A DNA stretch of 28,280 nt from positions 1-28,280 of the forward strand of contig DHHM01000022.1 of assembly GCA_002403305.1 (NCBI GenBank). Reading direction: 5' to 3'. This DNA comes from Bacteroidales bacterium UBA4772 (GTDB lineage: Bacteria; Bacteroidota; Bacteroidia; Bacteroidales; VadinHA17). The notes under the pieces were generated by a model. That model made no database searches. It had not been told where the DNA came from and saw only the letters and a list, made by a program, of their open reading frames with translations. Within the stretch, counting starts at the first letter, position 1; each line of letters opens with the position of its first letter. Position numbers and translations under genes: made by a program. Of this stretch, positions 8,695 through 17,200 are shown piece by piece.

Positions 8695-8707
8695 GATCTT
8701 GCGGGTT

Positions 8708-8768
8708 TTTCACAAATATAAACATGTTATTTTGAAATATGTTGTATGTGATACAACTATTTGTGAAA
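8708..8768 (-). promoter_or_regulatory. rloA promoter with nested inverted repeats (candidate operator)
   Basis: A perfect 11-base inverted repeat, TTTCACAAATA (8708-8718) and TATTTGTGAAA (8758-8768), encloses a second perfect repeat, GTTGTAT-gtg-ATACAAC (8741-8757). On the minus strand TATATTTG (8720-8713) fits the TAnnTTTG -7 box and overlaps the inner end of the proximal arm, 18 bases before the rloA ATG. No convincing -33 box is visible. A regulator binding these arms would cover the promoter. Confidence 0.5.
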
Positions 8769-8844
8769 TACTCTCACAAAGCGCCCGCATTACGTCTCTA
8801 ATATTCAGGCTGACTAACGGCATTAGCATCAATAGTATACAATG

Positions 8845-8966
8845 GGTTTAAAATTTGAAAAAAGCGTATTTTGATTTCGATTCTTTTTAATGGCCGGAGG
8901 TGACCCTGCCCATGGCACTTTTGGATGCGGGAGAACCTAGTGTACAAGATATGAATGAGATGATGA
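8845..8966. repeat. Diverged ~120-bp repeat, copy 1
   Basis: This stretch begins GGTTTAAAATTTGAA, contains the GC-rich core CTGCCCATGGC and ends around CAAGATATGAATGAGAT. It matches copy 2 at 9499-9618 along its whole length with scattered substitutions and small gaps. Both copies read in the same direction and bracket the 81-residue ORF. A short frame from the ATG at 8912 (MALLDAGEPSVQDMNEMM) is open in this copy, and after an in-frame TAG the same frame continues to about 9060, so it may be a decayed coding fragment. Confidence 0.55.
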
Positions 8967-9033
8967 CAAAAATGCAATAGGCAGAAGTGCTTAATAAGGA
9001 GATTAAATCATTAGGACACAAAGATGCAATAGC

Positions 9034-9279
9034 TCAATTCTGGTGCATTGGAGATAGACTTCGAACAAACTTCCAGACCCATATGACGTAACCTGCCGAT
9101 CCCTTAGTTAGCGGTGGATCATGCTCTTGACAAACATACTCAACGAAGGTCATGTTGGGATAATCAAGCACTTCCAGGAAATCCAACCATAGGTTTTCAA
9201 TTTCATTGAATATTTCACACTTTCTTCGCCAAACATATTCTCTTCTCGCTTTTTCTTCATAGTCTTCTTCGTCTCTCAT
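9034..9279 (-). CDS. Hypothetical protein, 81 residues
   Basis: This is an ATG-started frame with balanced, protein-like composition: an acidic and basic N-terminal helix (RDEEDYEEKARREYVWRRK), an aromatic middle (IENLWLDFLEVLDY) and a hydrophobic tail (AGYVIWVWKFV). I do not recognise a family. It stands alone in the AT-rich gap between rloA and the tRNA gene, between two diverged direct repeats. It may be a small accessory gene or the remains of a larger one. Confidence 0.4.
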   Translation of the reverse strand: MRDEEDYEEKARREYVWRRKCEIFNEIENLWLDFLEVLDYPNMTFVEYVCQEHDPPLTKGSAGYVIWVWKFVRSLSPMHQN

Positions 9280-9498
9280 AATGAAAATAATTTATCAATT
9301 GAGGTTAAACATCTCATCAATGAAGTCATCGCAAGCGTTAATGTGGCTTTAACAATTTTGACTGACAGCCCACATCATCGTACCACCGTGGTGTTAACTC
9401 GGTTGGTATCCAGTTAAGGATTCTTGATGTATACTACAAAGATACATTGTTATTCTATTTCTTTTAGTACTGTCCGTATTATTTGACAAAAGATTAAG
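9280..9498. other. Intergenic DNA with short palindromes, no gene seen
   Basis: No convincing frame is present. Around 9380-9420 lie the 12-base palindromic core ACCACCGTGGTG and the inverted pair TTAACT...AGTTAA separated by 12 bases. They could be recombination or regulator sites, but nothing identifies them. Confidence 0.35.
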
Positions 9499-9618
9499 GT
9501 TTGAAATTTGAATAAAACGCATGTTAATTTCAATTCATTTTTAAGACCGGGGCGTGTGCCTGCCCATGACTTGTTTTGGCATATTGTGCTGTAGTGCGCA
9601 AGATATGAGCGAGATATA
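9499..9618. repeat. Diverged ~120-bp repeat, copy 2
   Basis: Begins GGTTTGAAATTTGAA, contains the shared core CTGCCCATGAC and ends CAAGATATGAGCGAGAT, parallel to copy 1 at 8845-8966. The GC-rich core stands out from the AT-rich surroundings. The relation of the two copies is direct, not inverted. Confidence 0.55.
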
Positions 9619-9906
9619 AAGAGAGACGCGGCATTGAATAGCATATACAAATCAGAGGCATAAGTATTAAATGCTACTATAATTTGTCAAGAATGATCCA
9701 ATTTTCTCTAAAAAGTACATAATTATGTTTGAATGCTTCTTAATACGAATATCTCGCTAAAAATGAGAAAGATATTCAGGCAACTCCCCAGATAACTATA
9801 AAAATTCCTATCTTATCCCGTCAATAATTCTTGTCATTTTTTCTTCATACATCACAGCTGTGATTGTGCCCAAAAACATTCATAAAGATAGTTCAGAGTA
9901 AGCCCC
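9619..9906. other. Intergenic DNA downstream of tRNA-Val, no gene seen
   Basis: No plausible coding frame is present. It holds the inverted repeat GAATATCT...AGATATTC (9747-9777) with a 15-base spacer, and the perfect 12-base palindrome TCACAGCTGTGA (9852-9863). These lie on the island side of the tRNA gene and could be remnants of an integration module. Confidence 0.35.
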
Positions 9907-9929
9907 CGTTTGCAAATTGTTTGCAAACG
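9907..9929. repeat. Perfect 10-bp inverted repeat built of two TTTGCAAA palindromes
   Basis: CGTTTGCAAA-TTG-TTTGCAAACG is a perfect inverted repeat. Each arm contains the 8-base palindrome TTTGCAAA, with centres 11 bases apart, about one helical turn. This is the geometry of a dimeric or cooperative protein binding site. It lies about 50 bases past the tRNA 3' end. Confidence 0.5.
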
Positions 9930-9966
9930 TCATAAAATCAAGAAGGGTCTGCATGATCGCAAACCC
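9930..9966 (-). terminator. Likely terminator of the tRNA-Val transcript
   Basis: On the minus strand GGGTTTGC (9966-9959) pairs with GCAGACCC (9952-9945), one G-U pair, around a 6-base loop. The hairpin is followed by TTCTTGATTTTATG. It begins 16 bases after the tRNA 3' end. Confidence 0.55.
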
Positions 9967-9981
9967 TCATTCTGTCTATAG

Positions 9982-10056
9982 TGGGGCGTACTGGAATCGA
10001 ACCAGTGACCTCTTGCCTGTCAAGCAAGCGCTCTAAACCAACTGAGCTAACGTCCC
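9982..10056 (-). tRNA. tRNA-Val, anticodon GAC
   Basis: The minus strand folds as a cloverleaf: acceptor GGGACGT with ACGCCCC, D-arm GCTC/GAGC, anticodon arm CTTGC-TTGACAG-GCAAG, T-arm ACTGG-TTCGATT-CCAGT, discriminator A. The loop TTGACAG puts GAC at positions 34-36, which reads valine codons GUC and GUU. The acceptor stem has one A-C mismatch at its fourth pair, which is unusual. CCA is not encoded. The defence island lies on the 3' side of this gene, the side where integrases usually insert elements. Confidence 0.9.
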
Positions 10057-10118
10057 TTTTGTGCCTTTCATCCGCAAGCTGGCGCTCTAAACCAACTGAG
10101 CGAAAGTTTCGGACGGGG
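10057..10118 (-). pseudogene. Partial tRNA duplication upstream of tRNA-Val
   Basis: The 20-base D-arm segment of tRNA-Val, GCGCTCTAAACCAACTGAGC on the plus strand (10028-10047), is repeated exactly at 10082-10101. The flanking bases do not complete an acceptor or T-arm. This looks like a degenerate tandem tRNA copy lying between the candidate promoter and the intact gene, so it would be in the same primary transcript. Confidence 0.55.
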
Positions 10119-10126
10119 CAAAGATA
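10119..10126 (-). promoter_or_regulatory. Candidate -7 box for the tRNA-Val transcript
   Basis: TATCTTTG on the minus strand fits the Bacteroidetes TAnnTTTG box. It lies 63 bases upstream of the mature tRNA, after a run of T residues that follows the histidine kinase stop. No clear -33 box is visible. Confidence 0.35.
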
Positions 10127-10147
10127 AAAAAAATCTGAATTGACTGA

Positions 10148-11674
10148 TCACTCAACAATCACCTGAGTGTTGAAGGTAAATAAAAACGACGAGCCCCGGC
10201 CAGGCAACGACTCTACCCAGATACGGCCCTTCATCAGCTCAGACAGACGCTTGCATATCGCCAGTCCCAGCCCGGCGCCCTGAACCTTCGGCATGTTTTC
10301 GCTCCAGTACTGCACGAAAGGCTGAAAGATATCGTCAAGATTCTCCGTCGGAATGCCCGGGCCGGTATCGCTGACAAAATAGGTAAGTGTATAACCATCT
10401 CCGGAGGGCACGATCCTGTAACCGTATCTTACCTCCCCCTCATCAGTGAACTTGATCGCATTGCCTACAAGATTGCTGAAAATCTGACTCAGCCTAAGCT
10501 CATCAACAGACTGATATACACCCTTCCTGGATCTGTCAACAACCGGTGTCAGCTTCAAATGTTTTTTGCCTGCCGCCTCCAGCTCATAGGCGAATGTCGA
10601 TCCCATTGAGGAGATAAATTCATTGACTTCTACATTGGTGTACTTGATCTCCATGTTGTTGCTCTCGATGCGCGACATGTCGATCATATCATTGATCAGC
10701 CGCAGCAACCTCTGTGAGTTGATGTCAATGAGCTTGACCATCTCCTGTTTCTCCTCTTCGGTAGTGCTCATGGAGGTGAGTATGTTGAGAAATCCGAGCA
10801 TGGCATTGAGAGGCGTGCGGATCTCATGACTGAAGTTGGCCAGGAAGGTGGTCTTGAGCCTGTCCGACTCTTCCGCCTGCCGGCGCGCAGCGATGAGGTC
10901 GTCCATAATCCTCTGCGTGTCAGTGATATCCTGACAGGTGCCATAATGGTACAACAGCCGCCCATTCTCGTCAAACTTTATGTTCGAGTTGACAGCAATG
11001 GTCTTGACCTTTCCCGTAGGAGTGATTATCCTGTAGTTCACCGAGAAGGTCTCCTTCTTCTTCTCCATCGCATCCGTGATGGTGGTGAGCACATACGACC
11101 TGTCTTCCGGGTGAGTGTATCCGAGATTTTCCTGATAGGTCATCGAGAGGTTTGCCACCTCGTCGTTGAAGATCCTGGATATCTCCTCCGAACCCAGGTA
11201 TCTGTCGGTCTCGGGACGGTACTCCCACCATCCGAATCGCCCTATCCTCTGGGCTTCCCTGAGACGTTCTTCGTTGATTTCCAGGGTCCTGCGTATTCTG
11301 TATTCCTCAGTAACATCGCTAATGAGGCTCACATGGAAACGGTCTGAATAGCTGGTCTGAACCTTGATGATGATGATCTTCCCATCTTTGGTTCTCGCCG
11401 ACCTGACTATGGGGTCTTCGGCCTGCTCCTTTGTCTTGCGCTTCACCTCCTCAGGCTCTGTGGACAGATCGAGGGGCGTAAGCTTCCGGAGCTCAGCCCT
11501 TGTGTAACCGAAAAGCTCTGCGGCTGCCTTGTTGACCCTGATGAACCTGTTGGTGCGGTTGTCAATCAGCATGATGGCATAACCTGCCCGGTCAAACGTC
11601 TCCTTGTACCTGTTAAAGGCAGTGCCAGAAAGAATATGCCTGATAATACCTCCGGTTGAGTGACTTGTCACCAT
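10148..11674 (-). CDS. PAS-PAS sensor histidine kinase, soluble
   Basis: A 508-residue two-component sensor. Two PAS domains lie at about 20-125 (AGYAIMLIDNRTNRFIRVNKAA) and 140-255 (IGRFGWWEYRPETDRY). After a short coiled segment comes the HisKA domain with phospho-acceptor His283 in FSHEIRTPLNAM. The ATPase domain has the N box NLVGNAIKFT (about 401-410), G1 DTGPGI (436-441) and G2 GAGLGLAICK (466-475). No membrane segment or signal peptide is seen, so it probably senses a cytoplasmic cue through PAS. There is no receiver domain and no response regulator next to it, so its partner is elsewhere. The ATG at 11674 is preceded by AAAAGGAA, a weak ribosome site. It follows pbpC by 56 bases on the same strand and may be read from the same transcript. 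Confidence 0.93.
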   Translation of the reverse strand: MVTSHSTGGIIRHILSGTAFNRYKETFDRAGYAIMLIDNRTNRFIRVNKAAAELFGYTRAELRKLTPLDLSTEPEEVKRKTKEQAEDPIVRSARTKDGKIIIIKVQTSYSDRFHVSLISDVTEEYRIRRTLEINEERLREAQRIGRFGWWEYRPETDRYLGSEEISRIFNDEVANLSMTYQENLGYTHPEDRSYVLTTITDAMEKKKETFSVNYRIITPTGKVKTIAVNSNIKFDENGRLLYHYGTCQDITDTQRIMDDLIAARRQAEESDRLKTTFLANFSHEIRTPLNAMLGFLNILTSMSTTEEEKQEMVKLIDINSQRLLRLINDMIDMSRIESNNMEIKYTNVEVNEFISSMGSTFAYELEAAGKKHLKLTPVVDRSRKGVYQSVDELRLSQIFSNLVGNAIKFTDEGEVRYGYRIVPSGDGYTLTYFVSDTGPGIPTENLDDIFQPFVQYWSENMPKVQGAGLGLAICKRLSELMKGRIWVESLPGRGSSFLFTFNTQVIVE

Positions 11675-11730
11675 TTCCTTTTATTAGGGTGGATGCAGAT
11701 GTAAAAATATATTTTTTTCCGGATAAGCCA

Positions 11731-14079
11731 TCACAGCGATCCGATACAGTAGAACCTTCGGGTGAGGGTAACCCCCTCCTCATCTACGGCAGTGATAATA
11801 TGCTCTCCCTCGCCGCACTGTATCTCTGTCTGGTGAATGTGGCGTGTCATGCCGATATAGCTGTCGTCAAGATGCCAATAGATTACTGCGTTTTTTCTCC
11901 TGTGGGCTATCTCGGGGAGGATAGACATCATCTCGCCACCAAGGCTTCGGGGGATAAAGATCCTGGCGTCGCGTGGCGGATAGATAAACTCCATTGAAGC
12001 CACCCTCGTGTCATCTGCGCATCCTTTAAGGAAGGGCGGAAGGGAATGGTATGAGGGGTTGCGCATGCGATAGTAGTATTCCATGGCAGGAGGAAGAACG
12101 AACCACGGACGGATGACCATCTCAGACGTGGAGTAACAAGCCGTGCTGACCCTGTACTTCTCAGAGGCATCCAGTGCTACCGACAGGTGATAGGGACATG
12201 CTTCGCTGCGGAGGCCTGCCTCAGGCACCCATTCTTCACGCCTGTCTGTACAGAAGGGTCCTGCCCTGTATCCGCTGGCAGCACATACCTCCGTGAGTGT
12301 CATGCCTTCCCCGGGTCGGGCGAACCAATGTGAGGAGGAGGGCTGAAGCAGCCTGATGATATCGAAGAGCAGCGGTGCCGAAGAAGTGATGCCCGTCAGC
12401 CCCGGGCGTCCCTCGCCGTCGGCGTTGCCCGTCCAGACCGCCACGACGTAATCAGGTGTAGTGCCAATGGCCCAGGCATCACGATAGCCGAAGCTGGTGC
12501 CTGTCTTCCATGCCACCTCCGGGGCGTTGCCGAAATACTGCCAGCCTGTTTCCGTCTCGGGCCTGTTGACCCGGCGGAGAGCCTCGTAGGTGAGCCAGAT
12601 GGCAGGCGGAGTAAGAGACGGACCAGCAGCAGATGAAGACTCCCGATTGCCGACTGAGGACTGAATCAGCACCGGCATGTGCCAGTCGTCGGGTGCGGCG
12701 ATACCTTCCAGACTGTTACGGAGCACCCTTGCCATGGAGGCATAGGCTCCCGCCAGCTCCCAGAGACTCGCTTCGCCGCCACCCAGTATCAGCGAGAGGC
12801 CATAGTGCGAGGCAGGTTTGCCAAAGGTGGTAAACCCCATCCTCCGGAGAAGGTTGAGAAATCGTTCCTCATCGAGCATCTGCAGCATGCGCACAGCGGG
12901 GATGTTGAGCGACCGTGCGAGGGCATCGCCGGCAGGCACGGCACCGCTGTAGCTGAAGTCGGAGTTCTCCGGACGGAAGCCCTGAAATCTTGTAGGTATA
13001 TCGGGTATGAGCGCGTTGGGCAACATCTCGCCGGAGGAGAGCAGCGCCGCGTAGAGAAAAGGTTTCATGATGCTGCCGGTGCTGCGCGGCGCCGGGATCA
13101 TATCAACCTCACGGCCGTGCCTGCCGGCACTGTCGGGCAGGGTGCTGTTGCCGGCATATGCCAGCACACTGCCCGACGCCACATCGACCACCATGGCGGC
13201 GGCATTGTGGATGCCGTTCCCCTCCAGCACTGTCTGGTGGCTGTTGACCAGAGCCGTCACCTCCCTCTGCAGCATCGGATCTACCGTGCTTTTCACCCTG
13301 CTGCCGGGAGCCGCAAGCATCATGCGGTCGGTAAGATGAGGTGCCAGCGTGGGCATGGGCCGGGGCGCACCCGGGAGAGGCTCACTCAATGCCAATGAGC
13401 AGGTAAGGCTGTCAATTACTCCCCGTGAGACCAGCATCTGCAGCAGCCTGTCGCGCTTATCACGAAGTTTTTGGGCATTGCGACCGGGATAAATAAGTGA
13501 AGGAGCATTCGGGAGCACCGCCAGAGTGGCCGCCTCGGCCCAGGAGAGATTGGCAGTGCTGCGACCGGTATAGCGCCATGCCGCCGCCTCTATGCCCACG
13601 GTGTTGCCACCGAAGGGTGCATTGGCAGCATAAAGGTGCAGTATGGTCCTCTTTGATCTGAACAGCTCAAGCTTAATGGCAGAGAGCATCTCGATGATCT
13701 TGCCGCTGTAGGTTCTGTCAGGATTACCGCGGGCCAGCCGTGCTACCTGCATGGTTATGGTGCTGCCGCCGCGGACGGTCTCGCCGGCCCTGATGTTGTC
13801 AAGGATGGCTTTCACTACGGCAACGGGATTTACACCCGGGTGCCATCGGAAATACCTGTCCTCGTAGTTTATGAGGCAGGTGACATATTTTTCAGGCAGG
13901 CTGTCGGGAGGAGGGAACCGCCACTGTCCGTCTGCCGCCACGCGGGCGCCGAGGAGGGTGCCGTCAGAAGCCTCCACCACCGTTGAGAGGGGGTTGTGGA
14001 ATGAGGGCATTGGCGCAACCAGAATGCATAGGATGATGGTGGCGGCGATTCCGAAAATAATTTTTACGACTGGTCTCAC
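11731..14079 (-). CDS. pbpC: Penicillin-binding protein 1C (transglycosylase/transpeptidase)
   Basis: Bifunctional peptidoglycan synthase anchored by one N-terminal membrane helix (IIFGIAATIILCILV). The GT51 glycosyltransferase domain shows YEDRYF with the catalytic Glu near residue 73 and GGSTITMQVAR. The transpeptidase domain has the serine motif STGSIMK (Ser near 336), SLN near 390 and KTGTS near 525. A C-terminal PBP1C domain follows. The frame can start at TTG 14127, but the first 16 codons are AT-rich and contain a promoter-like TAAATTTG. I prefer the GTG at 14079, giving VRPVVKIIFG at the N-terminus and 782 residues. It lies downstream of the alpha-2-macroglobulin gene, a pairing known from many bacteria in which PBP1C is thought to repair wall damage while the macroglobulin traps attacking proteases. 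Confidence 0.95.
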   Translation of the reverse strand: MRPVVKIIFGIAATIILCILVAPMPSFHNPLSTVVEASDGTLLGARVAADGQWRFPPPDSLPEKYVTCLINYEDRYFRWHPGVNPVAVVKAILDNIRAGETVRGGSTITMQVARLARGNPDRTYSGKIIEMLSAIKLELFRSKRTILHLYAANAPFGGNTVGIEAAAWRYTGRSTANLSWAEAATLAVLPNAPSLIYPGRNAQKLRDKRDRLLQMLVSRGVIDSLTCSLALSEPLPGAPRPMPTLAPHLTDRMMLAAPGSRVKSTVDPMLQREVTALVNSHQTVLEGNGIHNAAAMVVDVASGSVLAYAGNSTLPDSAGRHGREVDMIPAPRSTGSIMKPFLYAALLSSGEMLPNALIPDIPTRFQGFRPENSDFSYSGAVPAGDALARSLNIPAVRMLQMLDEERFLNLLRRMGFTTFGKPASHYGLSLILGGGEASLWELAGAYASMARVLRNSLEGIAAPDDWHMPVLIQSSVGNRESSSAAGPSLTPPAIWLTYEALRRVNRPETETGWQYFGNAPEVAWKTGTSFGYRDAWAIGTTPDYVVAVWTGNADGEGRPGLTGITSSAPLLFDIIRLLQPSSSHWFARPGEGMTLTEVCAASGYRAGPFCTDRREEWVPEAGLRSEACPYHLSVALDASEKYRVSTACYSTSEMVIRPWFVLPPAMEYYYRMRNPSYHSLPPFLKGCADDTRVASMEFIYPPRDARIFIPRSLGGEMMSILPEIAHRRKNAVIYWHLDDSYIGMTRHIHQTEIQCGEGEHIITAVDEEGVTLTRRFYCIGSL

Positions 14080-14102
14080 GGAGGCGGTGTAAATCAAGAG
14101 AT

Positions 14103-14131
14103 CAAATTTATCTATTCTATCATACAATCAA
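14103..14131 (-). promoter_or_regulatory. Candidate pbpC promoter
   Basis: On the minus strand TTG (14131-14129) and TAAATTTG (14110-14103) are separated by 18 bases, matching the Bacteroidetes -33/-7 arrangement. The -7 box ends 23 bases before GTG 14079, which supports that start codon. Confidence 0.45.
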
Positions 14132-14147
14132 CAATACTATAATCCCC

Positions 14148-14273
14148 GTTACGCCTTCCGGCTACAATACCACAACCCCTACGGGGTAGGGTTAGGTGTG
14201 TGCATGCCTGATCTACAATACCTTATCGCCTACGGCGAATGGTTTGGTTTCACTACGGCATATTGCCTACAGG
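14148..14273. repeat. Cluster of short GC-rich palindromic repeats between pbpC and the macroglobulin gene
   Basis: The gap holds several small elements built on CCTACGG or its reverse: CCCCTACGGGGTAGGG near 14177, CGCCTACGGCG near 14228, TTCCGGCTAC near 14156 and CACTACGGC near 14251. The 20-base segment at 14179-14198 recurs with one change at 28256-28275. This resembles a dispersed extragenic palindrome family. It may fold in RNA and separate pbpC expression from the upstream genes. Confidence 0.45.
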
Positions 14274-17200
14274 CTACTCCCTGACCTCCACTGCGAAGCC
14301 CGGACGGCGGGCGGTGACACCCTCGTCATACATCGCCTCGCAGACAACGGCGGGCATCGAGTAGCTGCCACGGTAGGCGGCGGTGAGGATGATGAAATAC
14401 CTCCTGGTCTCACCCGGCTTGAGGCTGAAATAGGAGAAAACCCTGTCGTCACGGAAGTCGCGGTAGTCATAACCACTCTCCTTCACCGGCAACGAGGCCT
14501 CGAAGAGACGGGTGTTCTGTATCTCCCACCCCGACGGCACCATCTGCGTCAGCGCCAGGTTGCTTACCTGCCGGAAGGTTGTGTTGGTGACAGACACCGT
14601 CATCATGAAGCTGCTGCCCTGCGCCATCGACGAGACATCAACGGCATTCTGCTCCATATCGGTGTAGCTGACCTTCATCGACAGGTTCTTCTCTGTCACC
14701 GTAGCGTCGGTGGCAGCAGGAACACCCTCTTCGGTGAAGGTGACGAACAACGGGTTGTCGCTCTCATTCTCCACCACCAGCGTGTTGGACCCCGCAGGCA
14801 TCAAAGTACGCATGACAGACCCCTCCGCAGAACTCAGCTTCTCCCTGTTGCCGTTGAACTCCAGCGACACCTTCATCGGCTTGTTGACGTCGCTGTTCAT
14901 CTTCCTGCTGAAGTTCATCCAGGCGAAGAGACCCCATGCCGTCGTCTGGGTGCTGTACCAGCTGTCGCGACTCAGCGCCGCCGACACCTCCTTCAGCAGC
15001 TTCAGCGCCTCATCGGTGTTGCCGAGCATGGTGAGGGTGTAGAGTATGATCGACTGGTCCCTCAGGGTGCTGCCATAATAGTACTGTGAGTACTCGGCAT
15101 CACTCTTCAGGTTCCTGACGTCGGTGAGACCCTGCGCCACCTCCGGCCTCCCGATGGTGGCATAGGCCGCTGCCAGGAACCAGCGTGCCAGCGCCGGCAG
15201 GTCGGTGTTCTCGCGCATGCGGTTCATGGCCCCCCTGTCGGGCGAGCCGGCCAGCGCGAGGGTGAAGAGCCTGTATGCCTGATCGTTGGCAGTGTAACGG
15301 TACTGCGGCTGGTACCTCCACGAGGAGGCGGTGGAGTGCTGATAGGATGTCCACTTGCTCAGGAACCCTGCCGGCAGGGCATAGCCTGCCCTCTGTGCCT
15401 CGATGGCGAAGTGACCGGCATATGATGTCACCCAGTCGTCAGGATAGGGTCCTCCCGGCCAGAGCGTCAGCGCGCCTGTGGCAAGCTGGCGCGTGGCTAT
15501 GTTGCGCAGCGCCTCCTGCACGTTGTTGCGCACGGCGGCGGCGTCATGCAGCCCGGCACCGAGCAGGTCGGGAAGATAGACCTGCGGGAAGGCTGCTGAT
15601 ATTATCTGTTCGGTGCAACCGTGAGGGAACGAGGTAAGGTATCCCAGGCGGCGGCTCAGGTTGACGGGCGGCAGTGAGAAGACCTCAACGGTCGCCATGG
15701 AGGTGCCGGGCACGCCAAAGGGAACGAAACTCTTCGTAAACCTCCCTCCGGCAGGTATGCTCTGCGTCTCTGCCCTGCGCTCAGGAGGGTTGGGATGACG
15801 TACCTGCAGCTGCAGGTTGTACGTTGCGCTCTCGCCGCCGCCGGAAGCAGTGACCTTTATCTCAGCCTTGCCCTGCCTGTCGGCGGTGTTGAAGAAGAGC
15901 TCCAGGTCTTTGTCGCCCGGCTCCGTAAACCGCACCGCGTCAGAGGCACGGGTGAAGGAGACCATCTCGTTGCCCGTGGCGGTGACCTGCACCTCGCCGA
16001 TCTTGTTCTCCTGCGCAAAGACGGTCACCGGCAGCGCTACCTTGTCGCCGGGCGACAGCACCCGCGGCGCCGTGGCCAGTATCATCAGCGGGTCGGAGAC
16101 CGTCACGCTCTTCTCCGCAGCACCGAAGGTGTTGCCCTTGCCGGCCGCGGTGACCATCACCCTCACTGATCCGGTGTACTGCGGCAGTGTGATCTTATGG
16201 CTTCCCGTCTTTCCCGGTGCCAGGGTGAAGGGCCCGATAAACCTTACCACCGGCTCGAACCGCCGTGCCCTGTTCTTGCTCTGGTCGATGGCAGCCTCAC
16301 TGCCGCCTATGGCCAGGGCGCGGCCCAGCTTACCGCCGAAGGCGCCGAAGACGATGTCATACAGATCCCATGTCTTTACCCCCAGCGCATGCTTGACGAA
16401 GAACCACTTCCATGGGTCAGGGGTACGAAATCCCGTCAGGTCCAGCAACCCCTCATCCACCACGGCGAGCGTGTAGGTCATCTCCTGCCTGTTCTTCTCT
16501 TCGACCTTAATCTCAAACTCCTGACGCGACCTGATGCGGTCAGGCATGTTTATCACCGGCGTGAGTCGGGACGACGGGTTCTCCACCATCACCGGTATCA
16601 CGCCGTAGAGCCGCACGGGAGCATCATTGACCGTCTGCGAGTGGGGCTGCAGCATGGTCACGCATAGATAGGCGTTGGGAGCCATCGCGGCGGTGGCTTT
16701 CACCTTCACCTCGCTGTTGCCGGCCTGGGTGTTCACCTCAGTTATGTCGAGCAGCCCGGTGCTGTTCTCAATGGTGATGATGGCGCGACCGTTCTCCGGC
16801 GACGGGAAGGTGAGGCTTATCTCATCGCCAACGGCATACTTGTCCCTGTCAGTATTGAGCTGCAGCAGGCTGGCGCCGTCGTTGCCGCCGGGCTTCATGC
16901 CGTAGTCCCAGGGCCAGTCGACCAGCACTATCATGCCCGTGGAGTGTCCTGACGGCAGCGTCGCCCTGACAAGGTAGCGGCCCCACCGCTGCTTGTCTAC
17001 GCTGAACGATACCGTCCCCTCGCCGGCAGTGGAGGTGGTGACGGTCTGCCTGAAAATGTTGTTGGTGCTGCTGCGCGAGATATAAGATCCGAGGTACTCC
17101 TCGTCCGACTCCCACCACCAGCGGTAGTCGAGCTTCCAGACGTTAACCTCCACCTGGCTGCGTACCGGCTTGCCGTTCTTGTCGACCGTCACCAGCCGCA

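Noticed and set aside
9450..9650. 66-residue minus-strand ORF
   Set aside because: It overlaps a non-coding repeat copy, has low-quality composition and no match I recognise.
12679..13398. 239-residue plus-strand ORF opposite pbpC
   Set aside because: Antisense frame within a gene that has all PBP1C motifs intact; no recognisable domain.
14196..15089. 297-residue plus-strand ORF
   Set aside because: It lies opposite the macroglobulin C-terminus, and its His- and Arg-rich composition matches an antisense shadow.
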